From assembly GCF_002250505.1 (NCBI RefSeq), contig NZ_NJGY01000005.1:23134-87133 (forward strand): a stretch of 64,000 nt of DNA, written 5' to 3'. The DNA is from Janthinobacterium sp. PC23-8 (GTDB lineage Bacteria > Pseudomonadota > Gammaproteobacteria > Burkholderiales > Burkholderiaceae_D). The notes beneath the pieces are model-generated. The model was not told the DNA's origin. It saw nothing but the letters and a program-made list of their open reading frames with translations, and did no database searches. The translations under genes and the position numbers were made by a program. Positions 16,378 through 24,821 of the stretch are shown piece after piece; within the stretch, counting starts at the first letter, position 1, and each line of letters opens with the position of its first letter.

Positions 16378-17094
16378 TCAGCCGGCTTTGCCGCTCGCCG
16401 TCCATTTCAGGAAGGCGTCGCGGTTGCGCGAGCAGATGAATACCTTGCCCGAACCGGAAAAGCGCAGCACGATGCCTTCGCCGCTGGTCACGCTGTTGAC
16501 GATATTGCCAAGGAAGCCGCCGATGCCGCTGCCGCTGGCGCCGCCGCCGGTGGTGACCGAGATTTCGTATTTCAGGCTGTTGTCCCAGCAGACCACGTGC
16601 GAATTGTCGATCACGACATCCTTGCCCGGCTCGACGTCGAGCTGGAACATGGAGCCGAAACCGGACACCACCACCTGGCCGCTGCCGGCTGTCTCCATCA
16701 CGAAAAAGCCGCCCGACTGCGCGAACAGCGCGTTGCCGATGCTCTGCGTGCGTACCTTCATTTCGGTGCCCGAGGTAGCGGCGACAAAGGCGCCGTCATT
16801 CAACAGGTACTGGCGCGCGCCGACATCGACCACTTCGATGGCGCCGGGCAGGGTCGGCGAGAGCAGGCAATCGCCGCTGCCGCGCACCGCTTCAATGTGT
16901 TGCTGGAAGAATGATTCGCCATTGGCGAAGCGGCGCATGATGGCGCCGCCCAGGCCGCCCGTCATCTTGCCTTTCAGGTCGAGCGCTGTTTCCATCATCA
17001 CCATCGCATCGGACTCGCAATAGATGGTTTCGCCCTGCTTCATGCTCACGTGCAGAAAGGGATCGACGTCACCCGTGACACTAAATACTGGCAT
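16378..17094 (-). CDS. AIM24/TIGR00266-family protein
   Basis: A 238-residue beta-rich protein of the AIM24 family, with the typical GETIYCESDAMVMME start, GGLGGAIMRRFANGESFF (the GG-G-R-GES block) and QSGGFFVMETAGSGQVVVSG. Function is poorly known; the family often accompanies TerD proteins. The ATG at 17094 is preceded by GGAGA that directly follows the U-tract of a terminator-like hairpin, so expression is likely controlled by read-through from terD. Confidence 0.85.
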   Translation of the reverse strand: MPVFSVTGDVDPFLHVSMKQGETIYCESDAMVMMETALDLKGKMTGGLGGAIMRRFANGESFFQQHIEAVRGSGDCLLSPTLPGAIEVVDVGARQYLLNDGAFVAATSGTEMKVRTQSIGNALFAQSGGFFVMETAGSGQVVVSGFGSMFQLDVEPGKDVVIDNSHVVCWDNSLKYEISVTTGGGASGSGIGGFLGNIVNSVTSGEGIVLRFSGSGKVFICSRNRDAFLKWTASGKAG

Positions 17095-17105
17095 GATAAA
17101 TCTCC

Positions 17106-17138
17106 AAAAAAAAGCCGCCTGCTATTGTTCCAGGCGGC
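17106..17138 (-). terminator. Terminator/attenuator between terD and the AIM24-enzyme genes
   Basis: On the minus strand an 8-bp stem GCCGCCTG/CAGGCGGC (9-nt loop) is followed by eight T and then directly by the GGAGA ribosome site of AIM24. It is a strong intrinsic terminator by shape, located inside a gene run that is otherwise on one strand. Confidence 0.8.
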
Positions 17139-17161
17139 CGTGACGATGTGTTGTTGTCTGA

Positions 17162-17737
17162 TCAGGCGTTGACGCCGAACGAGCGTGCCAGAGGCCCCAG
17201 GCCACCGTTGAAACCCTGGCCGATGGCCTTGAATTTCCATTCGCCGTTGTAGCGGTAGATTTCGCCAAAGATCATCGCCGTTTCCGTCGAGCTGTCTTCG
17301 GACAGGTCGTAGCGGGCGATCTCGCGTTCGCCTTCCGCGTTCAGGCAGCGGATAAACGCTTTCGACACCATGCCGAAGTTCTGGCGGCGCGCATCGGCGT
17401 CGTGGATCGTCACGGTGATGCTGATGCGTTCGATATCGCCTGGCACGCGCGACAGGTCGATCTCGATGCGCTCATCGTCGCCTTCGCCTTCGCCGGTCTG
17501 GTTGTCACCGGTATGGACCACGGAGCCGTCGGTCGATTTCAGGTTGTTGTAGAAGATAAAGTCGGAATCGCCACGTACTTTGCCGTCGTTTTTCAGGAGA
17601 AAGGCGCTGCCGTCAAGGTCGAAGGTGGCGCCGTCGGTCGAACGAGGATCCCAGCCGAGGCCGATGATGATCTTCTTCAGGTTCGGTGCTTCCTTGCTCA
17701 GATTGACGTTGCCGCCTTTTTGCAAACTGATTGCCAT
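17162..17737 (-). CDS. terD: TerD/TerE-family calcium-binding stress protein
   Basis: A 191-residue single-domain TerD protein. Features are MAISLQKGGNVNLSKEAPNL (the hallmark start), the acidic calcium site WDPRSTDGATFDLDGSAFLL, GDNQTGEGEGDDERIEIDL and the terminal YRYNGEWKFKAIGQGFNGGL. Length and signatures are those of TerD/TerE from tellurite loci; the two cannot be told apart here. The start at 17737 has AAAGGAGC at good spacing. It is followed by a strong terminator, so it is probably made in excess over the downstream enzymes. Confidence 0.92.
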   Translation of the reverse strand: MAISLQKGGNVNLSKEAPNLKKIIIGLGWDPRSTDGATFDLDGSAFLLKNDGKVRGDSDFIFYNNLKSTDGSVVHTGDNQTGEGEGDDERIEIDLSRVPGDIERISITVTIHDADARRQNFGMVSKAFIRCLNAEGEREIARYDLSEDSSTETAMIFGEIYRYNGEWKFKAIGQGFNGGLGPLARSFGVNA

Positions 17738-17784
17738 GTGGTGCTCCTTTGAGAGAGGTGGATTGCTTTCATGCCCATATGGAT

Positions 17785-17800
17785 CAAGTGCACTCACTTG
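17785..17800. promoter_or_regulatory. Inverted repeat in the terD leader
   Basis: A perfect CAAGTG-CACT-CACTTG dyad lies in the 99-bp gap between the DUF475 gene and terD, flanked by two CATATG palindromes. A regulator site or a small RNA hairpin is possible; no family assigned. Confidence 0.35.
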
Positions 17801-17836
17801 CTCCATGCGACTCATATGGTGACGAAGACGTCTATA

Positions 17837-18919
17837 TCAAGCGCTCGCCTGGTGGCGTTTGCGATAGCGCAGCGACGACCACAGCGACACCAGGATAAAG
17901 GCCACGCCGGACAGGCCGGTGAACCATTCCGGGATATGGTACTTGACCGAGCCCAGCATGATCAATGCCAGGATGCCGATCGCATAGTGGGCGCCGTGTT
18001 CCAGGTAGACGAATTCGTCCAGCGTGCCCTTGTGCACCAGGAACACCGTCATCGACCGCACGAACATGGCGCCGATCGCCAGGCCCAGCATGATGATGAC
18101 GACGTCGTTGGTAATGGCAAAGGCGCCGATCACGCCGTCAAAGCTGAACGAGGCGTCCAGCACCTCCAGGTACAGAAAGCCGCCGATGCTGCCGCGCGCG
18201 ACATTCTTGACCAGTTCGCCATTGCCATTTTTCACCGGCGCCACGGCGCCGTCTTCCTCGTCCTGCAGGTCCGGTTCGCCTTCTTCCAGCAAGCCGCTGA
18301 TCCAGTTCACGCCCAGGTAGACGGCGATGCCGACGATGCCGGCGGCCAGCACGCTGTATTTTTCATCGACCGGACCCATCGCCACGCAGGCGGCCACGGC
18401 GCCCATGGTGATCAGTACGGCCAGGCTTTCGGTGCCGAGCGCGTTGACCTTTTCCTCGGCCCAGCCCAGCCAGTGCAACTCCTTCTCGTCGTCAAACAGG
18501 AAGTTCAGGAACACCAGCAACAGGAAGGCGCCGCCAAAGGCCGCCACTTGCGCGTGGTTGTCCGTCAGGTGTTTGGCGTAGATGTCGGGGGTGGTGGTGG
18601 CCATGGTCCACACATCCATCAGGCCAAGACCCGTGGCCACCGACACGATGACCAGCGGGAACAGCAGCCGCATGCCGAACACGGCCACCAGGATGCCGAC
18701 CGTCAGGAACAGCTTTTGCCAGAATTCATTCCAGTGGCGCAGCACGGAGGCGTTGACCACCGCATTGTCGAACGACAGCGACACTTCCATCACACCCAGG
18801 ACGGCCGTGATCCACAACGCCTGCAGCATGCCGTTGGTGCCGCCGTGGGTATAGCCCCACCAGCCCGAGACCGCCATCAGGACGAAGGTCACTAAAAAGG
18901 AAATTCTGAAATGCTTCAT
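17837..18919 (-). CDS. DUF475 / TerC-superfamily integral membrane protein
   Basis: A 360-residue inner-membrane protein with about nine hydrophobic segments. The TerC-like acidic intramembrane motif appears twice: MEVSLSFDNAVVNAS (E45, D51, N52) and LEVLDASFSFDGVIGAFA near residue 250. These are the presumed metal-ion sites of the LysE/TerC-type transporter fold. A soluble acidic loop lies between the halves (EEGEPDLQDEEDGAVAP). It is the promoter-proximal gene of the Ter locus. TerC-like proteins are thought to move or sense divalent metal at the membrane. Confidence 0.88.
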   Translation of the reverse strand: MKHFRISFLVTFVLMAVSGWWGYTHGGTNGMLQALWITAVLGVMEVSLSFDNAVVNASVLRHWNEFWQKLFLTVGILVAVFGMRLLFPLVIVSVATGLGLMDVWTMATTTPDIYAKHLTDNHAQVAAFGGAFLLLVFLNFLFDDEKELHWLGWAEEKVNALGTESLAVLITMGAVAACVAMGPVDEKYSVLAAGIVGIAVYLGVNWISGLLEEGEPDLQDEEDGAVAPVKNGNGELVKNVARGSIGGFLYLEVLDASFSFDGVIGAFAITNDVVIIMLGLAIGAMFVRSMTVFLVHKGTLDEFVYLEHGAHYAIGILALIMLGSVKYHIPEWFTGLSGVAFILVSLWSSLRYRKRHQASA

Positions 18920-19113
18920 GAGGACCCCGTTACATGTTATTCGAGACGTGTTGTTTTACGTCAATTGTTGTATACGCCATGATTTTATATTAGTTGCCGC
19001 CGCGCGCCGCGTTTTATACGCATGTAAATGGCGGTTCTTCTGGCTTGCCCTATCTGCGATAATTGCGGCGCGCCCTCGCCGGCATCTGACCAACATATAT
19101 AGAAGGAACACCC

Positions 19114-19536
19114 GTGGATATCGCTTACCTCGTCACGCCCCTGATTACCTGGATACTGGTCGGCCCGATCAAGTTCCTGATCAACAGCGCCCGCACGCGT
19201 CAATGGGCGTTCGGCCTGGTGGGCAATGGCGGCTTTCCCAGCAACCATAGCGCCGTCGTGTCCAGCATGGCGACCCTGATCGCGCTGCGCGAAGGCATCG
19301 GCCATCCGGCCTTTGGCGTGGCCGTGACGCTGGCCTTTATCGTCATTATCGACGCCAACAGCCTGCGCCAGCACGTGGGCAAGCAGGCCGCCGCCATCAA
19401 CCGCCTGGCCAGGGAAGCGGGCAGCGCGGCGCACAGCCATTTGCGCGAGCGCATGGGCCATACCCTGGTGGAAATCGCCGGCGGCCTGTGCACCGGCGTG
19501 GCGATCGGTTTCCTGGTCAACGCCGTCTTCAGATGA
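19114..19536 (+). CDS. Divergent PAP2 family (DUF212) membrane protein
   Basis: A 140-residue membrane protein. It has the acid-phosphatase-like signature GNGGFPSNHSAVVSSMATLI (PSNHS) and a later DANSLRQHVGKQAA with the conserved Arg-His. These mark the divergent PAP2/YuiD group, which may dephosphorylate lipid pyrophosphates. Start is GTG at 19114 with GAAGGAAC upstream. It is divergent from the Ter locus; the 194-bp gap holds both promoters. Confidence 0.85.
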   Translation: MDIAYLVTPLITWILVGPIKFLINSARTRQWAFGLVGNGGFPSNHSAVVSSMATLIALREGIGHPAFGVAVTLAFIVIIDANSLRQHVGKQAAAINRLAREAGSAAHSHLRERMGHTLVEIAGGLCTGVAIGFLVNAVFR

Positions 19537-19565
19537 TCCGTTTTATTTCATCTGTCAATACCCAA

Positions 19566-19587
19566 CCCCGCCGCCTGGCGGGGTTTT
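19566..19587 (+). terminator. Rho-independent terminator after the PAP2-like gene
   Basis: Stem CCCCGCC/GGCGGGG with loop GCCT, followed by TTTT, 30 bp past the stop. Confidence 0.8.
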
Positions 19588-19780
19588 GCGTTTCAGGGCG
19601 TAAAAACTACGTTTCAGCCCCCGATTCCGGCATTACAGGAATCGGCTGATTGACATCGCCAGAGACGCTCATGGATACTCTGCGGCTTGCGGTTTTAATA
19701 AAAAAATAATCGTGCGTGTCGCCAGCGCCTTACCCGGTTGCCAGATTGACATGCACTGCCTTCTATCCGGAGAGTTACCC

Positions 19781-20965
19781 ATGTTGCGCAAAACCCTGTT
19801 TGTCCTGGCCATCGCTTCCGCACTGGCCGCTTGCGGAAAAGAATCCAAAGATCCAGGCAAGGGCGGTGGCAAGGACGGCAAGGATGGCAAGACGGCGGCC
19901 GGCGCGCCAGCCAGGCTGATCATTTCTCCGGAAGACGTGCTGACCATCGAAAGCAATGCACTGGCCTCGGGTCCGGTCATCACCGGTTCGGTGCAGCCCG
20001 AGCGCAATGCGGACCTGCGCGCCGAAGTGTCGGCCGTGGTGATTCAGGTGCTGAGAGAAAACGGCGAAGCCGTCAAGCGCGGCGATATCCTCGTCAAGCT
20101 CGACGAAACCTCGATCCGCGACAGCCTCAATTCGGCCGAAGAAGCCAGCCGCGCCGCCAGCCAGGTGCTGGAGCAATCCGAACGCATGTTCCAGCGCATG
20201 AAAACCCTGCGCGCCTCGGGCATGACCTCGACCCAGGCTCTGGAAGACACGGAAATTCGCCGCAACAATGCGCAAAGCGATCTGTCGGCCGCGAAAAGCC
20301 GCGCCGCCCAGGCACGCCAGCAACTGCAGCGCACCCTCGTGCGTGCGCCGTTCGACGGCATCGTCAGCGAGCGCAAGGTGTCCAATGGCGACACGGCGCA
20401 GATTGGCAAGGAACTGATCCGCGTGATCGACCCGACCAGCATGCGTCTCGAAGGCCTGGTATCGGCCGACAAGATCGGCGTCGTCAAGGTGGGCCAGGCC
20501 GTGCGTTTCCGCATCAATGGCTATCCTGGCCAGGATTTCCTGGGCAAGGTGCGCCGCGTCGATCCGGCCGCCAATGCCGTCACGCGCCAGGTGGCGGTGC
20601 TGGTCGATTTCAACGACAAGACCCAGCCGCGCGTGGCCGGCCTGTATGCGGAAGGGCGCATCGAAGCCGACACGGTCAGCGCCGTCATGATCCCCGACTC
20701 CGCGCTGGTCAAGGCCGGCGACCAGACCTACACCTGGACCGTCAAAGACAAGGCGCTGCACAAGAAGGTGCTGCGCATCGGCGCGCGCGATATCCGCACC
20801 GGTCAATGGGAAGTGCAAAGCGGCCTGGCCAGCGGCGACACGGTGCTGCGCACGCCCGGCTCGACCTTCAAGGATGGCCAGCCGGTGGAGCTGGCGGCGC
20901 CGAAGAAGCTGCCGGCCGCCGTCGCCAGCAGCGCCGGCACGCCTGCCGTCGCCAAAGGAAACTAA
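19781..20965 (+). CDS. RND efflux periplasmic adaptor (membrane fusion protein), lipoprotein
   Basis: A 394-residue periplasmic adaptor that links an inner-membrane RND pump to an outer-membrane channel. A lipoprotein signal (SALAACGK) anchors it to the inner membrane. It is followed by a Gly/Lys-rich linker (GKGGGKDGKDGK), the lipoyl half-motifs (VIQVLRENGEAVKRGDILVK and TLVRAPFDGIVSERKVSNGD) around a helical hairpin, and beta-barrel and membrane-proximal domains. The start at 19781 has GGAGAG at good spacing. Three bases separate it from the permease gene. No TolC-like gene follows, so a shared outer-membrane partner is expected. Confidence 0.92.
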   Translation: MLRKTLFVLAIASALAACGKESKDPGKGGGKDGKDGKTAAGAPARLIISPEDVLTIESNALASGPVITGSVQPERNADLRAEVSAVVIQVLRENGEAVKRGDILVKLDETSIRDSLNSAEEASRAASQVLEQSERMFQRMKTLRASGMTSTQALEDTEIRRNNAQSDLSAAKSRAAQARQQLQRTLVRAPFDGIVSERKVSNGDTAQIGKELIRVIDPTSMRLEGLVSADKIGVVKVGQAVRFRINGYPGQDFLGKVRRVDPAANAVTRQVAVLVDFNDKTQPRVAGLYAEGRIEADTVSAVMIPDSALVKAGDQTYTWTVKDKALHKKVLRIGARDIRTGQWEVQSGLASGDTVLRTPGSTFKDGQPVELAAPKKLPAAVASSAGTPAVAKGN

Positions 20966-20968
20966 GCC

Positions 20969-23900
20969 ATGTTCCTTTCCGATTTCAGTATCAAGCGGCC
21001 CACCGCCACCATCGTATTGATCCTGGCGATGATGTGCGTCGGCCTGCTGGCGCTGTCGAAACTGCGCGTCAACCAGAACCCCGACGTCGAAGTGCCGTTT
21101 ATCGTCGTCAGCATTCCTTACCCTGGCGCCTCGCCCGACACGGTCGAGCGCGAAGTGGTCAACCGCCTGGAAAAGTCGCTGCAAAGCATTTCCGGCGTGA
21201 CGGAAATTAACAGCGCGTCCAACGAGGGCTCGGCCAGCATCTTCCTGAAGTTTTCCTTCAAGACCAATCTGATCGAAGCGTCCGACGATATCCGCAACGC
21301 GATTGCCGCCGTGCGCTACAAGCTGCCGCTGGAAATGCGCGAACCGATCCTGCAGCGCATCGATCCGAGCGCCGAACCGATCATGCAGCTGGCGCTGTCG
21401 TCAAGCTCGCAAAGCCACGCGGAAATCTCGCGCCTGGCCGAAGACGTGCTGTCGGACCGCTTCCGCGCCGTCGATGGCGTGGCGCTGGTCAATGTGGGCG
21501 GTTCCTTGAAACGCGAACTGTCGGTGCTGTTGCGTGCCGAAAAACTGCGTGAATACAATGTCTCCGTCAGCGACGTGGTGACCGCCTTGCGCAACCAGAA
21601 CACCAATGCGCCGGTGGGCAAGGTGCGAGGCAACCTGGATGAAAAAAGCATCCGCCTGGTCGGCCGCATCGAGTCGCCGTCCGACTTCGAGCAGGTGGTG
21701 ATCAAGCGCCGTGGCGACGAAATCGTGCGCCTGGCGCAAGTGGCGACCATCGAGGATGGTTTTGCGGAAGTGAGCAGCATGAGCGTGCGCAGTGGCAAGC
21801 CGAATGTGGGGATGTCGATCACGCGCGTGCGTGATGCTTCCACCGTCAGCGTGGCCAACAAGATCCGCGCCATGATGGTGGAAATTAACAAGACCCTGCC
21901 CGAAGGCACCAAATTGGAAGTCACGCGCGACGGCGGCGAAAACGCCCAGCGCAGCCTGAACAATGTCATCGAATCGCTGGTGCTGGGCGCCGTGCTGACC
22001 ATCTTCGTCGTCTACGCCTTTTTGAACTCCTGGCGTTCGACCCTGATCACGGCGATGAGCCTGCCGACCTCGGTGATTGCGGCATTTATTGCCGTCTGGC
22101 TGTGCGGCTTTACCCTGAACTTCATGACCCTCCTTGGCCTGTCGCTGGCAATTGGCGTGCTGATCGATGACGCCATCGTGGTGCGTGAAAACATCGTGCG
22201 CCACATGCAGATGGGCAAGGACCGCCGCACGGCGGCGCTGGAAGGCACGGCCGAGATCGGCCTGGCGGTGGCCGCCACCACCTTCTCGATTATTGCCGTG
22301 TTTATTCCCGTGGCCTTTATGCCCGGCATTTCGGGCGAGTGGTTCCGTCCGTTCGCCTTGACCGTGACCTGCTCGGTGCTGGTCAGCCTCGGTATTTCGT
22401 TTACGCTCGACCCGATGCTGTCGGCCTACTGGGGCGACCCGGCCGATCACCATACGGCGCCGAAAACAGGCATCAGTGCCGTGCTCGACCGTTTCAATCA
22501 CTGGTTCGACCACCAGGCCGACCGCTATGGCAATGTGATTGCATGGGCCTTGCATCACCGTCGCTCGATGGCCTTGATCGCCGTGCTCAGCCTGGCGGGC
22601 GCCATCGTCCTGCATGCCACGCACGGCGGCACCAGCTTCCTGCCGGCTTCGGACTCGGGCAATCTGATGATCAATGTGCGCACGCCGTCGTCGAGCAGCA
22701 TCGAATACTCGCGCCTGAAACTGGAAGCGGCGGCCGTGCTGGCGCGCACATTGCCGGAAACCAAGGACACCAACAGCTCGGTCACGGCCGCCGGCGGACG
22801 CATCTATGTCGATATCGGCAAGCGCAATACGCGCAAGCGCTCGGCCAAGGAAGTGGCGGTCGAACTGCGCGAGAAAATGTCGCGCCTGGTGGGCGCCGAA
22901 TACGTGGTGCAGGACGACCTCAGCAATGGTTCGCAAAAGCCGATCCAGGTGGAGTTCACCGGACCCGACTCGCGCAAACTGATGGAAATCACCAACGCCT
23001 ATATGGAAAAACTGCGCCTGGTCGCGGGCGCCGTCGATGTGGGCTTGTCTGAACAGGATCCGAAGAACGAGCTCAAGATCGAACTGAACCGTGGCCTGGC
23101 CAATTCCATGGGCATTTCCGTCAACGATGCGGCGCAGTCGCTGCGCGTGGCGTTTGCCGGCGTGGAAGTGGGCGACTGGGTCGATCCGACCGGCGAGACG
23201 CGCGATGTGGCCGTGCGCCTGCATCCTGACGACCGTGTCGCGTCCGAGAATATCGAACGCCTGCCGATCAGCGTGACCGGCACCAGCCAGATGGTGCCGC
23301 TGGACCAGATCGCCAGCATCACCATGGGCAAGGGTCCGTCCGGCATCGAACACAAGGACGGCAAGCGCACCATTACCGTGTCGGCCAATGCGCAAGGGCG
23401 CTCGAACGGCGAAGTGACGACCGACGCCATGAACCTGGCCAGGTCGATCGACTTCCCGCCCGGCTACGGCCTGGCGCTGGGCGGCGCCGGCCAGGACCAG
23501 CAGGAACTCTTTACTGAAATGCTGATCGCGCTGGTGATGGGTATCGGCCTGATGTATCTGATCCTGGTGATGCAGTTCAATTCCTTTACGGCACCGATCG
23601 CGGTGATGATGTCGTTGCCGCTCAGTTTGATCGGCGTGGTGGTGGCGCTGGTGATCACGAGTAACACCCTCAACCTGATGAGCTTTATCGGCATCATCAT
23701 GCTGATGGGCCTGGTCGCCAAGAACGCCATCTTGCTGCTGGACGCGGCGCGCAAGCGTGAAGAGGAAGGCTATGGCCGCGAAGACGCACTGATGCACGCC
23801 GGCCGCATGCGTCTGCGTCCGATTCTGATGACGACCTTCGCCCTGATCGCCGGCATGTTCCCGGTCGCGCTGGGCCTCGGTGAAGGCGGCGAGTTTTATC

Positions 23901-24193
23901 GCCCGCTGGCCATCGCCATTATCGGCGGCACCATCACTTCGACCATTCTGACCTTGCTGGTGGTGCCGACTTTCTACGACAGTATCGAGATCTCCCGCGA
24001 TGGCGCGATGGCCAAGTTCCACTGGCGCGCAGGGCGTATGAACGTGGCGTTCGCGCTGGTGCTGACCCTGATCGAATGCGTGCTGACCTTGCTGCTGATC
24101 CGCTTTATTTACCGCATGTTGAAACTGGCCGTGCTGTTTCTGATGGGGCGGCGTGCAACCGCATCCACGGCCACGGTCGACTTGCATAAATAA
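20969..24193 (+). CDS. RND multidrug efflux permease (AcrB/HAE1-like)
   Basis: A 1074-residue inner-membrane proton-driven exporter. The N-terminus FLSDFSIKRPTATIVLILAM is typical. Transmembrane helix 4 holds the proton-relay pair in GVLIDDAIVVRENIV, and TM10 holds the lysine in LMGLVAKNAILLLDAARKRE. Two large periplasmic loops follow TM1 and TM7. The C-terminus extends past the usual end with one more hydrophobic stretch (VLTLLLIRFIYRMLKLAVLF). Cotranscribed with the adaptor and followed by a strong terminator. Substrate unknown. Confidence 0.94.
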   Translation: MFLSDFSIKRPTATIVLILAMMCVGLLALSKLRVNQNPDVEVPFIVVSIPYPGASPDTVEREVVNRLEKSLQSISGVTEINSASNEGSASIFLKFSFKTNLIEASDDIRNAIAAVRYKLPLEMREPILQRIDPSAEPIMQLALSSSSQSHAEISRLAEDVLSDRFRAVDGVALVNVGGSLKRELSVLLRAEKLREYNVSVSDVVTALRNQNTNAPVGKVRGNLDEKSIRLVGRIESPSDFEQVVIKRRGDEIVRLAQVATIEDGFAEVSSMSVRSGKPNVGMSITRVRDASTVSVANKIRAMMVEINKTLPEGTKLEVTRDGGENAQRSLNNVIESLVLGAVLTIFVVYAFLNSWRSTLITAMSLPTSVIAAFIAVWLCGFTLNFMTLLGLSLAIGVLIDDAIVVRENIVRHMQMGKDRRTAALEGTAEIGLAVAATTFSIIAVFIPVAFMPGISGEWFRPFALTVTCSVLVSLGISFTLDPMLSAYWGDPADHHTAPKTGISAVLDRFNHWFDHQADRYGNVIAWALHHRRSMALIAVLSLAGAIVLHATHGGTSFLPASDSGNLMINVRTPSSSSIEYSRLKLEAAAVLARTLPETKDTNSSVTAAGGRIYVDIGKRNTRKRSAKEVAVELREKMSRLVGAEYVVQDDLSNGSQKPIQVEFTGPDSRKLMEITNAYMEKLRLVAGAVDVGLSEQDPKNELKIELNRGLANSMGISVNDAAQSLRVAFAGVEVGDWVDPTGETRDVAVRLHPDDRVASENIERLPISVTGTSQMVPLDQIASITMGKGPSGIEHKDGKRTITVSANAQGRSNGEVTTDAMNLARSIDFPPGYGLALGGAGQDQQELFTEMLIALVMGIGLMYLILVMQFNSFTAPIAVMMSLPLSLIGVVVALVITSNTLNLMSFIGIIMLMGLVAKNAILLLDAARKREEEGYGREDALMHAGRMRLRPILMTTFALIAGMFPVALGLGEGGEFYRPLAIAIIGGTITSTILTLLVVPTFYDSIEISRDGAMAKFHWRAGRMNVAFALVLTLIECVLTLLLIRFIYRMLKLAVLFLMGRRATASTATVDLHK

Positions 24194-24220
24194 ATACAAC
24201 TTGCTGCCGGCATGACAAGG

Positions 24221-24247
24221 AGCCTTCTTCGGAAGGCTCTTTTTTTA
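24221..24247 (+). terminator. Rho-independent terminator of the RND operon
   Basis: Stem AGCCTTC/GAAGGCT with a TTCG tetraloop, followed by CTTTTTTT. It overlaps the 3' end of the opposing lipoprotein gene. Confidence 0.92.
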
Positions 24248-24568
24248 GCTGCCGCTGGGCGGTGGTGGCGTGGTACCGGTTCCCGTACCCGACCCGCCCG
24301 CGCCGTCCGTGCCCGAACCACCGCTGCCACCGGTCCCGCCCGTCCCCGGCGTGGTGGTCGTACCGGGCGTGGAGGGCGTGGTGGTGTCAGCCGGCGGCGT
24401 GGCAGGCGTGGCGGTCGTCTCGGCTGGTGGAATGGCTGGCGCCGGATTGGTGGCGGCTGGCGAGTTGGCCGTGCCGGTATTGTCGCGCTTGTTGCAGCCG
24501 ACCAGCAGCGCACATAGCATCGCACTGCCGAAGACAAGTTTGCTGGTGGTGGTCAATGTTGCCGTCAT
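24245..24568 (-). CDS. Small Pro/Thr/Gly-rich lipoprotein
   Basis: A 107-residue protein with a clear lipoprotein signal (VFGSAMLCALLVGCNKRD). The mature part is low-complexity: a Pro/Ala/Thr section, then a Gly/Ser/Thr section, ending in PPPPSGS, with no folded domain evident. Start at 24568 is supported by AAAGGGAAAA. The tail resembles a flexible envelope tether. Its last codons lie inside the terminator of the convergent RND operon. No function assigned. Confidence 0.7.
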   Translation of the reverse strand: MTATLTTTSKLVFGSAMLCALLVGCNKRDNTGTANSPAATNPAPAIPPAETTATPATPPADTTTPSTPGTTTTPGTGGTGGSGGSGTDGAGGSGTGTGTTPPPPSGS

Positions 24569-24720
24569 GATTTTCCCTTTCGGTTGAGAGCCCGTTGTTG
24601 GAAGCCGGCTGGAAGCCGTTGCGGAGCTGAAACAAGGCTGGCATCGCTTGCCAAAATTAGAGTGAACGGCTAGCCGCAGGTTCACGGCTTTTCGGAAACT
24701 ACAGGCATGGCGCAGAGGGA

Positions 24721-24758
24721 CACGCGATTGTGTTTGCGCTGGCGCAAACAACAGCGTG
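24721..24758. repeat. Extended inverted repeat between lipoprotein and SAM-hydrolase genes
   Basis: A perfect TGTTTGCG-CTGG-CGCAAACA core (24731-24750) lies inside outer arms CACGC and GCGTG. No T-run follows. It lies upstream of the lipoprotein and just past the end of the opposite-end SAM-hydrolase gene, so it could be an operator or a transcript-end hairpin. Confidence 0.5.
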
Positions 24759-24821
24759 AAATGGAAAAGCGGGCCGGAACGAGTGTCCTGGCCGCAGGGT
24801 TGATTGGCTATTGACGGGCTG

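Noticed and set aside
21401..24199. 932-codon antisense frame opposite the RND permease
   Set aside because: His/Gln/Arg-rich shadow of a clearly real gene.
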